DNA of 64,000 nucleotides from positions 3,580 to 67,579 of the forward strand of contig DIRC01000018.1 of NCBI GenBank assembly GCA_002427465.1, in the 5' to 3' direction. The position numbers were made by a program, and so were the translations under genes. The number at the start of each line of letters is the position of its first letter. Positions within the stretch are counted from its first letter, which is position 1. Shown here piece by piece: positions 44,025-51,839 of the stretch. The notes beneath the pieces are model-generated. The model saw only the letters and a list, made by a program, of their open reading frames with translations, was not told the DNA's origin and did not search any database. Origin of the DNA: Clostridiales bacterium UBA5446. Its GTDB lineage: Bacteria > Bacillota > Clostridia > Oscillospirales > Oscillospiraceae.

Positions 44025-45287
44025 ATGTACAGACCACTTGCCGACGAGATCCGCCCCAGCGACCTGAGCCAGGTTGTGGGGCAGACTCATATTTTGGGCA
44101 GCGGCGGCATTCTCAGGCGGATAATCGAATCGGGTGAGATCCCCAACATGGTGTTTTACGGGCCTTCCGGAACCGGCAAGACAACCGTGGCAAACATTAT
44201 TGCCCGCCGCACAAACCGTACGCTTCGAAAGCTCAACGCCACCACGGCGGGGATCGCGGATATCAAGTCGATCATCGCGGAGCTGGACACCATGCTTACG
44301 CCGGGAGGCGTGCTGCTTTATCTGGACGAAATCCAGTACTTCAATAAAAAACAGCAGCAAAGCCTTCTGGAATTCATCGAGGACGGCCGCATTACCCTGG
44401 TGGCCTCGACGACGGAGAACCCCTATTTTTACGTATACAACGCGCTGCTTTCCCGGAGCACGGTATTCGAATTTAAGCAAATCCCCCCAGACCAGGTGCT
44501 GCCGGCCGTTTTAAGGGCGATTGGAATCATGGAAGAACGCGAGGGAGTAACCGCCGAATTGGAGTCGGGGGCCGCCGAGCACATCGCGCAAGGCTGCGGA
44601 GGCGACGTGCGCAAGGCCGTAAACGCTGTGGAGCTGTTGTTCTCCGCGGCGCCAAGGCGGGGCGGCAAGGTCGGCATCACGCTTTCCGACGTTAAGGCGG
44701 TGTCCCAGCGCAGCGCCATGCGGTACGACAGGGAAGGGGACGACCATTTCGATATTCTGTCAGCCCTGATGAAGGCGATGCGCGGCTCGGATCCCGATGC
44801 GGCGCTGCATTATCTGGCCCGGCTTCTGGAGGCGGGCGATCTGCTCGGCGCCTGCCGGCGGATACTGTGCTCCGCCAGCGAGGATATCGGCCTGGCATAT
44901 CCGCTGGCCGCGCCCATTGTCAAAGCCTGTGTGGACAGCGCCCTTCAGCTTGGCCTTCCGGAGGCGCGCCTGCCGTTGGCGGAGGCTGTGATCCTGCTGG
45001 CAACCTCTCCCAAGTCGAATTCGGTGGTTTCGGCTATCGACAGGGCGATGGCGGATGTGCGCGCGGGCAAAACCGGCCCGATCCCCAGGGAGATGCAGAA
45101 CGTCCACGCCGACGGCGCCGGATTTGAACGGGAACAGGGGTATGTCTATCCCCACAGCCATCCCGACCATTGGGTGAGACAGCAGTATTTGCCGGAAGCC
45201 CTGGCCGGAACGCGATATTATGAATATGGCGACAATAAGACGGAGCAGGCGGCGAAGGCATATTGGGACCGTATCAAGGGGGTATAA
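44025..45287 (+). CDS. rarA: Replication-associated recombination protein A (RarA/MgsA AAA+ ATPase)
   Basis: A 420-residue clamp-loader-like ATPase that acts at stalled forks. Walker A GPSGTGKTT is at residues 46-54, Walker B is LLYLDEIQYF, sensor and arginine-finger region around STTENPYF. The C-terminal tetramerisation part includes DGAGFEREQGYVYPHSHP. AGGAGG at 44011-44016 precedes the ATG at 44025; the frame opens upstream but not in family-like sequence. Confidence 0.95.
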   Translation: MYRPLADEIRPSDLSQVVGQTHILGSGGILRRIIESGEIPNMVFYGPSGTGKTTVANIIARRTNRTLRKLNATTAGIADIKSIIAELDTMLTPGGVLLYLDEIQYFNKKQQQSLLEFIEDGRITLVASTTENPYFYVYNALLSRSTVFEFKQIPPDQVLPAVLRAIGIMEEREGVTAELESGAAEHIAQGCGGDVRKAVNAVELLFSAAPRRGGKVGITLSDVKAVSQRSAMRYDREGDDHFDILSALMKAMRGSDPDAALHYLARLLEAGDLLGACRRILCSASEDIGLAYPLAAPIVKACVDSALQLGLPEARLPLAEAVILLATSPKSNSVVSAIDRAMADVRAGKTGPIPREMQNVHADGAGFEREQGYVYPHSHPDHWVRQQYLPEALAGTRYYEYGDNKTEQAAKAYWDRIKGV

Positions 45288-45289
45288 AA

Positions 45290-45478
45290 ATGGATATCAG
45301 GGTGGGCGACGTTCTATGCATGAAAAAGCCGCATCCCTGCGGGAGCACCCGGTGGCAGGTGCTGCGGATCGGCGCGGATTTCAAGCTGCGCTGTCAGGGC
45401 TGCGGCCACGAGGTGATGGGCGCAAGAAGCAAATTTGAAAAAAGCATAAAAAAAATAGAGAGAACGGCAGACGAGTAA
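45290..45478 (+). CDS. DUF951 family protein
   Basis: A 62-residue protein of the DUF951 family (Bacillus YyaB/YchF-neighbour type), with the pattern VGDVLCMKKPHPCGSTRW and two further Cys in CQGCGHEV that may bind metal. Function unknown. The ATG at 45290 follows AAGGGGGTA, two bases after the rarA stop. Its stop codon lies inside a terminator stem. Confidence 0.85.
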   Translation: MDIRVGDVLCMKKPHPCGSTRWQVLRIGADFKLRCQGCGHEVMGARSKFEKSIKKIERTADE

Positions 45479-45491
45479 AGTCTGCCGTTTT
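45463..45491 (+). terminator. Terminator of rarA-DUF951
   Basis: AACGGCAGAC and GTCTGCCGTT with a 7-nt loop, followed by TT. The DUF951 stop codon sits in the loop. Confidence 0.85.
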
Positions 45492-45504
45492 CGGCTTTGA
45501 TTAT

Positions 45505-45536
45505 AAAAAACCGGGCCGGTCACAGGACCGGCCCGG
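45505..45536 (-). terminator. Terminator of rpsB-tsf
   Basis: On the minus strand CCGGGCCGGTC and GACCGGCCCGG form an 11-bp stem with a 4-nt loop, followed by TTTTTT. Confidence 0.93.
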
Positions 45537-45551
45537 CAGGCAGTTTTTGGG

Positions 45552-46475
45552 TTATTCTACGAGCTTTGCAACCTCGCTGGCCAGATCGCATGTTTTCTTA
45601 TCAATGCCTTCGCCCTTTTCAAAACGGGCATAGCGGCTGATCTTGATCTGGGTGCCAAGTTTCTTGGCGATGTCGGCAATGTGCTGCTCAACAGATACCT
45701 TATCTTCCTTGACGAAGGGCTGCTGGAGCAGGCAAATGTCCTTATAATACTTGGAAAGGCCGCCCATGACGATTTTCTCAATGATCGCGTCGGGTTTGCC
45801 GGCGTTCTTCGGATCTTCCTTGGCCTGGGCGAGACGAACCTTCATCTCTTCCTTGACGAAATCTTCGCTGACTTCGCATTTGTCCATGAAGGTGGGGTTG
45901 AGGGCCGCAACCTGCATTGCCAAGTCCTTGCCCAGCTCGATGACTTCTGCGTTGTCGCCGAAAGCCGGATCAACATCCAGATTCACGAGAACGGCAATGC
46001 GGCCGCCCATATGCACGTAGGGAACGGAAAGTCCGGTGTCGTAGCGCACGAAGCGGCGGACTTTTATATTCTCGCCGATGACAAGAACCTTATCGTTCTG
46101 CATGTCAAGGACGGTTTTATCGGAGCCGGGATATTGGCAGGCATAAAGGGCGTCCAAATCGGCGGGGGCCTTGTCCGCCACAACGGCGGCAACGCCCATT
46201 ACATAATCGACAAAAAGATCGTTTTTTGCTACAAAGTCGCTCTCGGCGTTGACCTCGACAAGGACGCCGATATTGTTTATGACGGCGGCATAGGCCATGC
46301 CTTCGGCGGCCACGCGCCCGGCTTTTTTCTGGGCGGCGGCAAGGCCCTTTTCACGGAGCCACTCGATGGCCCTGTTCAGATCGCCGTCGGAAGCCTCCAG
46401 CGCTTTTTTGCAGTCCATCATGCCAACGCCGGTGGCCTCGCGCAGGTTCTTAACGTCTGCTGCTGTGAATGCCAT
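45552..46475 (-). CDS. tsf: Elongation factor Ts
   Basis: A 307-residue nucleotide-exchange factor for EF-Tu. MAFTAADVKNLREATGVGMMDCKKALEASDGD and TDFV-type contacts (AESDFVAKND) are typical. GGAAGGAAG precedes the ATG. rpsB lies upstream; the pyrH-frr genes that often follow are absent, and a terminator comes instead. Confidence 0.97.
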   Translation of the reverse strand: MAFTAADVKNLREATGVGMMDCKKALEASDGDLNRAIEWLREKGLAAAQKKAGRVAAEGMAYAAVINNIGVLVEVNAESDFVAKNDLFVDYVMGVAAVVADKAPADLDALYACQYPGSDKTVLDMQNDKVLVIGENIKVRRFVRYDTGLSVPYVHMGGRIAVLVNLDVDPAFGDNAEVIELGKDLAMQVAALNPTFMDKCEVSEDFVKEEMKVRLAQAKEDPKNAGKPDAIIEKIVMGGLSKYYKDICLLQQPFVKEDKVSVEQHIADIAKKLGTQIKISRYARFEKGEGIDKKTCDLASEVAKLVE

Positions 46476-46512
46476 AATATCTTATCTTCCTTCCGTAATT
46501 TAATAACCTGCC

Positions 46513-47262
46513 TTAATTCGCTTCGGCGGCCTCGTCGGCAGTTTCCTTCGCTATGGCATCATCGGCGGCAGCGTTATCGGCACCCTGACGTCCTTCCTGG
46601 ACGGCGTTCGCCATGGTCTGGCAGATCAGCTTAATGGCGCGGATCGCGTCGTCATTGGCGGGAATGATATGATCGACCTCATCCGGGTCGCAGTTGGTGT
46701 CAACGATGGCGATGATGGGGATACCGAGTTTGCGGGCCTCGGCAATAGCGTTATGCTCCTTCCGGGAGTCGATAACGAACAGTGCGCCGGGGAGCCTTTT
46801 CATATCCTTGACGCCGCCGAGATATTTTTCAAGCTTCTGCATCTCGCCCATGAGTTTCAGCACTTCCTTTTTGGGAAGCATGTCGAAGGTGCCGTCTTCC
46901 TGCATCTTCTTTAGTTGGGCAAGACGGTCGATGCGTGTGCGCATGGTCTTGAAGTTGGTGAGCATACCGCCCAGCCAGCGTGCGTTGACATAGTATTGGC
47001 CGACCCGCTCGGCCTCTTCCTTGACCGTGTCGGCGGCCTGCTTTTTTGTGCCGACAAAAAGAATGTTCTGGCCGTTTTCGGACAACTGGCGCACGAAGTT
47101 ATAGGATTCCTCCAGCTTTTTCACGGTTTTCTGCAGGTCAATGATATAGATGCCGTTGCGCTCGCAGTAGATATATTCGGCCATCTTGGGGTTCCACCTG
47201 CGGGTCTGGTGACCGAAGTGCACGCCTGCTTCCAAAAGCTGTTTCATAGATACGACTGCCAT
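46513..47262 (-). CDS. rpsB: 30S ribosomal protein S2
   Basis: A 249-residue uS2. [32 protein letters not shown] and [14 protein letters not shown] are diagnostic. AAGGAGGAAC precedes the ATG. The C-terminus has an acidic Ala/Asp-rich tail. Confidence 0.97.
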   Translation of the reverse strand: MAVVSMKQLLEAGVHFGHQTRRWNPKMAEYIYCERNGIYIIDLQKTVKKLEESYNFVRQLSENGQNILFVGTKKQAADTVKEEAERVGQYYVNARWLGGMLTNFKTMRTRIDRLAQLKKMQEDGTFDMLPKKEVLKLMGEMQKLEKYLGGVKDMKRLPGALFVIDSRKEHNAIAEARKLGIPIIAIVDTNCDPDEVDHIIPANDDAIRAIKLICQTMANAVQEGRQGADNAAADDAIAKETADEAAEAN

Positions 47263-47383
47263 TACGATTGTTCCTCCTTGTTTTGTTTGTTATTCCTCCG
47301 GACGGCTTCACTCTTACGACCCAGCGCCGCCCTTCCGCGGGCGGGGCCACAGGGTCGCGCGTCTGCTGCCCGTGCGTAATGCC
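47263..47383 (-). ncRNA. Structured 5' leader of rpsB-tsf
   Basis: About 120 nt between promoter and rpsB. CGACCC/GGGTCG (47317-47322 with 47352-47357) enclose CCGCCC/GGGCGG (47327-47332 with 47339-47344). Several bacterial rpsB leaders are bound by S2; this match is inferred from position and structure only. Confidence 0.45.
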
Positions 47384-47388
47384 CTGAT

Positions 47389-47417
47389 ATTATACCAAAA
47401 GCTCCCGCGTATTGCAA
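47389..47417 (-). promoter_or_regulatory. Sigma-A promoter of rpsB-tsf
   Basis: On the minus strand TTGCAA (47412-47417), a 17-bp spacer and TATAAT (47389-47394). Confidence 0.75.
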
Positions 47418-47443
47418 GAGCTTTTTCAATATATAGATTGATA

Positions 47444-47725
47444 TCAGTAAAAAGTCTGACGTTTTTCCCGTCTTCTTCGGGCAGGCTCACGTTCCAGGTT
47501 GACGAGAATGATGTCGTCGCCCAGCCGGGATATCTGGTTCCACGGGAGTACATAGTCGTCGTCGCGCCCCAGAAGGCCCCCCACCCGCCCTTGGCCGGGG
47601 ACAATAAGGGACAAAATCCGCCCCTCAACGGGATCGATTTCGGCGTCGTAAACATAACCCAGACGCTGCCCGGAGTGCAGATCGATCACTTCCTTGTAGC
47701 GCAGGTCGGAAAACAGATTGGACAT
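47444..47725 (-). CDS. YlmC/YmxH-family sporulation protein (PRC-barrel)
   Basis: A 93-residue PRC-barrel protein; family members are annotated as sporulation-related and often follow sigG in clostridia. The conserved start MSNLFSDLRYKEVIDL and RLGYVYDAEIDP are seen. GAGGTGAGG precedes the ATG at 47725; the frame upstream belongs to sigG antisense-free sequence and is not family-like. Lies 40 bp behind sigG, so probably co-expressed in the forespore. Confidence 0.87.
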   Translation of the reverse strand: MSNLFSDLRYKEVIDLHSGQRLGYVYDAEIDPVEGRILSLIVPGQGRVGGLLGRDDDYVLPWNQISRLGDDIILVNLEREPARRRREKRQTFY

Positions 47726-47765
47726 AACCTCACCTCGATGCAAGATTATGCGGCCTGCGTGGTTT

Positions 47766-48545
47766 CTATGAAATGAAAATATTCTTTTTGATCTGGTTGA
47801 TTGCATTTTTTTCCAGACGGGAGACCTGCGCCTGGGAGATGTTGATCTCGTTGGCAACTTCCATCTGAGTTTTTCCGTCATAAAAGCGCAGGGCAAGGAT
47901 CCGCTTTTCCCGTTCGCCCAGCCGGGCGATGGCGTCCGAGAGCGCCAGCTTTTCCAGCCAATGCTCGTCCGTGTTGCGGTCGTCCCCGATCTGATCCATG
48001 ATGCAGATGCTTTCGCCGCCGTCGGTGTACACCGGTTCGAACAGGGAAACCGGGTCGCTGATGGCGTCCATGGAGAACACGACTTCCTCGCGCTTTATGC
48101 CGAGATGCTTCGCAATCTCATCCACATTGGGCTCCTTTCCCGTGTCGCCGGTCAGCTTTTCCTTTGCCTGGAGCACCTTATACGCGGTGTCCCGCATTGA
48201 GCGGGATACCCGCACGGAGCTGTTGTCCCGGAGATAGCGGCGGATCTCCCCGGCGATCATGGGCACGCCGTAGGTGGAAAACCGCACGTTCTGGGAGGTG
48301 TCAAAATTATCTATCGCCTTGATGAGTCCGATGCATCCGACCTGGAAGAGATCATCTACGTTCTCTCCGCGGCCCGAAAATTTCTGTATGACGGACAAAA
48401 CGAGTCTCAGGTTGCCATGAATCAACTTTTCGCGCGCCTGCCGGTCCCCTGATTTGGCTTTCTTAAGCAGCATTTGGGTCTCATCGTTTTTTAGAAGCGG
48501 CAGCTTCGCTGTATTGACTCCGCATATCTCCACCTTGCCATGCAA
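47766..48545 (-). CDS. sigG: RNA polymerase forespore sigma factor SigG
   Basis: A 259-residue sigma-70-family protein that directs late forespore transcription. KVEICGVNTAKLPLLKN at the start identifies SigG; region 2 has DDLFQVGCIGLIKAIDNFD, region 4 has KTQMEVANEINISQAQVSRLEK. TTG at 48545 lies eight bases after AAAGGGG; a TTG two codons upstream is too close to the SD. A sigma-F-like promoter precedes it. spoIIGA and sigE, neighbours of sigG in Bacillus, are absent. Confidence 0.95.
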   Translation of the reverse strand: MHGKVEICGVNTAKLPLLKNDETQMLLKKAKSGDRQAREKLIHGNLRLVLSVIQKFSGRGENVDDLFQVGCIGLIKAIDNFDTSQNVRFSTYGVPMIAGEIRRYLRDNSSVRVSRSMRDTAYKVLQAKEKLTGDTGKEPNVDEIAKHLGIKREEVVFSMDAISDPVSLFEPVYTDGGESICIMDQIGDDRNTDEHWLEKLALSDAIARLGEREKRILALRFYDGKTQMEVANEINISQAQVSRLEKNAINQIKKNIFIS

Positions 48546-48574
48546 GAGCAAAACCCCTTTAACCGAAGTAGAAG

Positions 48575-48604
48575 TAGTCTTTCCGGCAAAACGCTTTTTG
48601 ATAC
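48575..48604 (-). promoter_or_regulatory. Sigma-F-type promoter of sigG
   Basis: On the minus strand GTATC (48600-48604; consensus GYATA, 4 of 5), a 15-bp spacer, and GGAAAGACTA (48575-48584), which fits every position of the sigma-F -10 pattern GGNRANAHTR. It would start transcription about 20 nt before the sigG start codon. Known biology: sigG is a sigma-F target. Confidence 0.7.
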
Positions 48605-48661
48605 AAGCGCCGGAATAAACCCCGGGCCGCTTCCAGTTTTCCGGCGAATTTGCAGGATTTG

Positions 48662-48690
48662 TTGTTAATCCTGATATTTGGTGGTATACT
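48662..48690 (+). promoter_or_regulatory. Sigma-A promoter of the gtrA-like gene
   Basis: TTGTTA at 48662-48667, 17-bp spacer, TATACT at 48685-48690; 34 bp before the start codon. Confidence 0.65.
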
Positions 48691-48724
48691 CTGCCGAGGA
48701 GATATTGAAAGAAGGATTCTCGAC

Positions 48725-49162
48725 ATGAAAAAAATACTGACGGCGTTTTTCGACTTGCGTTTTCTCCGATTCTGCCTTGTGGGGGCCTTAAATACGGCGG
48801 TTGGCGCGGGGATCATGTTCGGGCTGTATAACCTTGCGGGTGTCTCTTACTGGCCGGCAACAGCGGCAAACTATATCCTTACCAGCATCCTCAGCTTTTT
48901 TCTGAACAAGCACTTCACCTTTCGTGCGGGGGGAGACGGCTGGGGACAGGCTGTGCGCTTTGCCGGCAATATCGCCGTGTGCTATGGCGTTGCGTATGCC
49001 GTGGCCAAGCCCCTGGCGTACAGGCTGCTGGACGGCGCGTCCGCATCCATACGCGATAACGTGGCGATGATGACGGGGATGATCATCTTTACGGGGCTGA
49101 ATTATATCGGCCAGCGCTTTTTTACCTTTGCCCAGGGCGGAAATGCGGAAAAAGGGGCTTGA
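48725..49162 (+). CDS. GtrA-family membrane protein
   Basis: A 145-residue protein with four membrane helices, of the GtrA family thought to flip polyprenyl-linked sugars. The signature FRFCLVGALNTAVG at the start and FFLNKHFTFR in the middle are present. AAGGA lies upstream of the ATG at 48725. Its TGA stop lies inside the -35 box of the rplJ promoter. No glycosyltransferase is adjacent. Confidence 0.87.
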   Translation: MKKILTAFFDLRFLRFCLVGALNTAVGAGIMFGLYNLAGVSYWPATAANYILTSILSFFLNKHFTFRAGGDGWGQAVRFAGNIAVCYGVAYAVAKPLAYRLLDGASASIRDNVAMMTGMIIFTGLNYIGQRFFTFAQGGNAEKGA

Positions 49163-49187
49163 CAAATCCGTGCTGAACTGATATTTT
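49159..49187 (+). promoter_or_regulatory. Sigma-A promoter of rplJ-rplL
   Basis: TTGACA at 49159-49164 (containing the gtrA stop), 17-bp spacer, TATTTT at 49182-49187. Start expected near 49194, just before the L10 leader. Confidence 0.65.
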
Positions 49188-49200
49188 TATATAGCGCTCC

Positions 49201-49298
49201 AAAGACAGCAGGCGGCGAAAGCGGAAGCCCTGCCGAGGACGGCATATCGATATGATTGCTTTCTGTCTCCGTGTCTTACGCACGGGGATATTTTTTTT
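49201..49298 (+). ncRNA. Ribosomal protein L10 leader with intrinsic attenuator
   Basis: The leader shows AGACAG (49203-49208) pairing with CTGTCT (49263-49268), and GCAGG with CCTGC inside, followed by the CCGAGGAC segment typical of the L10-binding kink-turn. Next comes a terminator: CTCCGTG (49267-49273) with CACGGGG (49281-49287), then eight T (49291-49298). Its left arm shares two bases with the leader stem, so the two may exclude each other. Excess L10/L12 complex would stop transcription. Confidence 0.82.
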
Positions 49299-49336
49299 GG
49301 GCGTGACCATTATCACTACGGAGGTGAAACACAAGA

Positions 49337-49864
49337 ATGCCGAACGCAAAGATTCTGAGTGAAAAGCAGGCGATAGTTGAGGCGCTTGCCAAGCGCATCG
49401 GAGGAGCCAGCGCCGGCGTGCTCATCGATTACAAGGGCATTACGGTGGCGGAGGACTCCAAGCTGCGCCGCGAGCTGACGACGAACGGCGTCGAGTACAG
49501 CGTTGTCAAGAACACGCTGACCAGGTTTGCCGTCGAAAAGCTCGGGCTGGGCGGTCTGGGTCCTGTTCTGAACGGAACGACCTCTATGGCCACCGGCACA
49601 GAGGATCCCATCGCTCCGATCCGCATCGTCAGCGAGTATTCCCGCAAAATGGGCGACAGGTTCAACATCAAAGCCGCCTTCATGGATGGAAAAATCCTTA
49701 CGGCTGCAGAGATCGACGAGATATCCAAGCTCCCCGGCAAGGATGCGCTGTATGCCAAGGTGCTTGGCACCATGCTGGCCCCCATTACCAGTCTTGCAGT
49801 TGTTCTGGGCCAGATCGTCGAAAAAAGCGGCGGCGCCGCCCCGGCCCCCGAAGCCGCCGAATGA
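49337..49864 (+). CDS. rplJ: 50S ribosomal protein L10
   Basis: A 175-residue uL10, base of the L7/L12 stalk. It shows LIDYKGITVAEDSKLRRELT and AAFMDGKILTAAE, typical blocks, and ends in an Ala/Pro/Glu-rich tail. GGAGGTG precedes the ATG. Preceded by an L10 leader; rplK-rplA are not adjacent. Confidence 0.97.
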   Translation: MPNAKILSEKQAIVEALAKRIGGASAGVLIDYKGITVAEDSKLRRELTTNGVEYSVVKNTLTRFAVEKLGLGGLGPVLNGTTSMATGTEDPIAPIRIVSEYSRKMGDRFNIKAAFMDGKILTAAEIDEISKLPGKDALYAKVLGTMLAPITSLAVVLGQIVEKSGGAAPAPEAAE

Positions 49865-49901
49865 GCGGCCACACATCTGAAAATTAGGAGGATTATTTAA
49901 A

Positions 49902-50282
49902 ATGGCAAGCGAAAAAGTAACCGCCATGATCGAGGAGATCAAGGCTCTGTCCGTTCTTGAGCTCTCCGAGCTCGTCCACGCTCTTGAGGAGACTTTCGGC
50001 GTCTCCGCAGCCGCCGCAGCCGCTCCCGCAGCCGGCGCCGGCGCTGCCGCCGCTCCCGCCGTTGAGGAAAAGACCGAGTTTGACGTCGTCATGAAGAGCT
50101 TTGGCGCCGAGAAAATTAAGGTCATTAAAGAAGTCCGCGCCATCACCGGTCTGGGTCTCGCAGAGGCAAAGGCTTTGGTTGAAGGCGTGCCCGCCAAGAT
50201 TAAAGAGCAGATTTCCAAGGACGAGGCCGAGGCCCTCAAGAAGCAGCTTGAAGGCGTTGGCGCCGAGATCGAGCTTGCGTAA
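49902..50282 (+). CDS. rplL: 50S ribosomal protein L7/L12
   Basis: A 126-residue bL12 stalk protein that recruits translation GTPases. N-terminal dimerisation helix, Ala-rich hinge ([14 protein letters not shown]), and C-terminal domain with [23 protein letters not shown] precedes the ATG. Not followed by rpoB but by a terminator. Confidence 0.98.
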   Translation: MASEKVTAMIEEIKALSVLELSELVHALEETFGVSAAAAAAPAAGAGAAAAPAVEEKTEFDVVMKSFGAEKIKVIKEVRAITGLGLAEAKALVEGVPAKIKEQISKDEAEALKKQLEGVGAEIELA

Positions 50283-50301
50283 CTGAAGAATTATGAAAAT
50301 A

Positions 50302-50334
50302 AAAACCCGAACGGGGTATCCCGTCCGGGTTTTA
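50302..50334 (+). terminator. Terminator after rplL
   Basis: AAAACCCG with CGGGTTTT, plus an inner ACGGG/CCCGT stem and a GTAT loop; T-rich end. Confidence 0.88.
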
Positions 50335-50420
50335 TTCGCAAAAAATTTTTAATATGGAATTTGGCAGCCCTTGATTCCCGGCGGAGATGAAGACTTTTTA
50401 TAGTAAAAGGGGAGATTGTT

Positions 50421-51776
50421 ATGGAAAACAGGCTGGAAAAGAAATACGGTCTTTTTACTGCGATTGCAATGGTGATCGGAATCGTGATTGGAAGCGGCGT
50501 ATTCTTTAAGGCGCCGGCGATATTGAACGCCGCAGGAACCCTGGCAACCGGTATCGCCGCCTGGATCATCGGCGGGGCCATTATGATATTCTGCGCGGTG
50601 GCCTTTGCCGCCATGGGGACAAAGTACGAAAAGGTTAATGGCATTGTCGATTACGCGGAAGCGGCGATCGGCAGGCGATATGGGTATTTTATCGGCTGGT
50701 TTATGGCGACGATTTACTACCCGTCCCTCACCGGAGTTCTGGCATATGTATCCGCCATATATTTCTGTATGCTGACGGGCTGGATAGGCAATCCTGCCGC
50801 CGTATGGGCGGTGTCCGCGATTTTCCTGGCCCTGAGCTTTCTTCTGAACTCTTTGGCGCCAAGGCTTGCCGGCAAATGGCAGGTTTCCACAACGCTGATT
50901 AAGCTGGTGCCGCTGGTGGCCATGGCGGTTGGCGGTATCATTTACGGACTTGGCTCAGGAAACCTGACCACCAATTTCCATATGACGATGGAAAATGCGG
51001 GCGGCAGCGGAAATCCGCTTTTCTACGGGGTCGTGGCCACTTCGTTTGCCTATGAAGGCTGGATCATCGCCACCTCCATCAATTCCGAAATCAAGAATGC
51101 GAAGAAGACCCTTCCTCTGGCCCTTGTGCTGGGCGGAATTGTCATTGTAGTCATCTATCTGGTCTACTTCATCGGCATTGCCGGCGGCGTGGAACTGTCT
51201 GTTCTTTCCGACAAGTCCGGAGTTGAGGTTGCCTATGAAAACGTGTTCGGCAAGGCTATCGGAACCGTGCTTACCGCGTTTATCACCATATCCTGCCTCG
51301 GCACCCTTAACGGCCTGACCATGGGCTGTACCCGGGGAATCTACTCTATCGCGGTTCGTGGGGAAGGCCCGGCAATCGCACTCTTCAGCAAGGTTTCGCC
51401 CAAATACAAGATGCCCATGGCATCCTGCGTTTTTGGATTCGTCATGGCTTTTGCCTTTATGGCGTACTTTCTGCCCATCGATTACAATGGTCTTTACGGT
51501 CAGGGCGGAGGCTTCTTCTTCGACGTTTCCGAACTGCCCATCATCACGATCTACGCTATGTATATCCCCATATTTATACGGGTGATTTTGCGGGAAAAAG
51601 CATTTGGCACGGCCACGCGCTTTGTTTTCCCGACGCTGGCTATCTGCGGCTGCCTGTTTATGGTGACGGCCGCTGTGGATAAATTTCGCTACAGCGGGCT
51701 TTGGCAGTATCTGCTGATTTTCGCTGCCGTAATGGCGCTGGGTATGGTCTTCTACCGGAAACTCGAGCAAAAGTAG
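50421..51776 (+). CDS. APC-superfamily amino-acid permease
   Basis: A 451-residue transporter with about 12 membrane helices. The N-terminal helix 1 unwound segment GIVIGSGVFFKAP is the substrate/cation site of the APC superfamily, and the layout resembles the LAT/SteT exchanger branch. The substrate cannot be told. AAAGGGGAG lies upstream. Single gene, enclosed by terminators. Confidence 0.9.
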   Translation: MENRLEKKYGLFTAIAMVIGIVIGSGVFFKAPAILNAAGTLATGIAAWIIGGAIMIFCAVAFAAMGTKYEKVNGIVDYAEAAIGRRYGYFIGWFMATIYYPSLTGVLAYVSAIYFCMLTGWIGNPAAVWAVSAIFLALSFLLNSLAPRLAGKWQVSTTLIKLVPLVAMAVGGIIYGLGSGNLTTNFHMTMENAGGSGNPLFYGVVATSFAYEGWIIATSINSEIKNAKKTLPLALVLGGIVIVVIYLVYFIGIAGGVELSVLSDKSGVEVAYENVFGKAIGTVLTAFITISCLGTLNGLTMGCTRGIYSIAVRGEGPAIALFSKVSPKYKMPMASCVFGFVMAFAFMAYFLPIDYNGLYGQGGGFFFDVSELPIITIYAMYIPIFIRVILREKAFGTATRFVFPTLAICGCLFMVTAAVDKFRYSGLWQYLLIFAAVMALGMVFYRKLEQK

Positions 51777-51778
51777 CA

Positions 51779-51813
51779 TAAGAGAGCGCCCCGGCTTGGC
51801 CGGGGCGCTCTTA
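51779..51813. terminator. Hairpin between the permease and capA
   Basis: AGAGCGCCCCGGC (51783-51795) and GCCGGGGCGCTCT (51799-51811) form a 13-bp stem with a 3-nt loop. It is followed only by short T tracts; convergent genes on both sides. Confidence 0.75.
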
Positions 51814-51839
51814 TACTGCCTGGGTTCGCCGGCGGAGTG

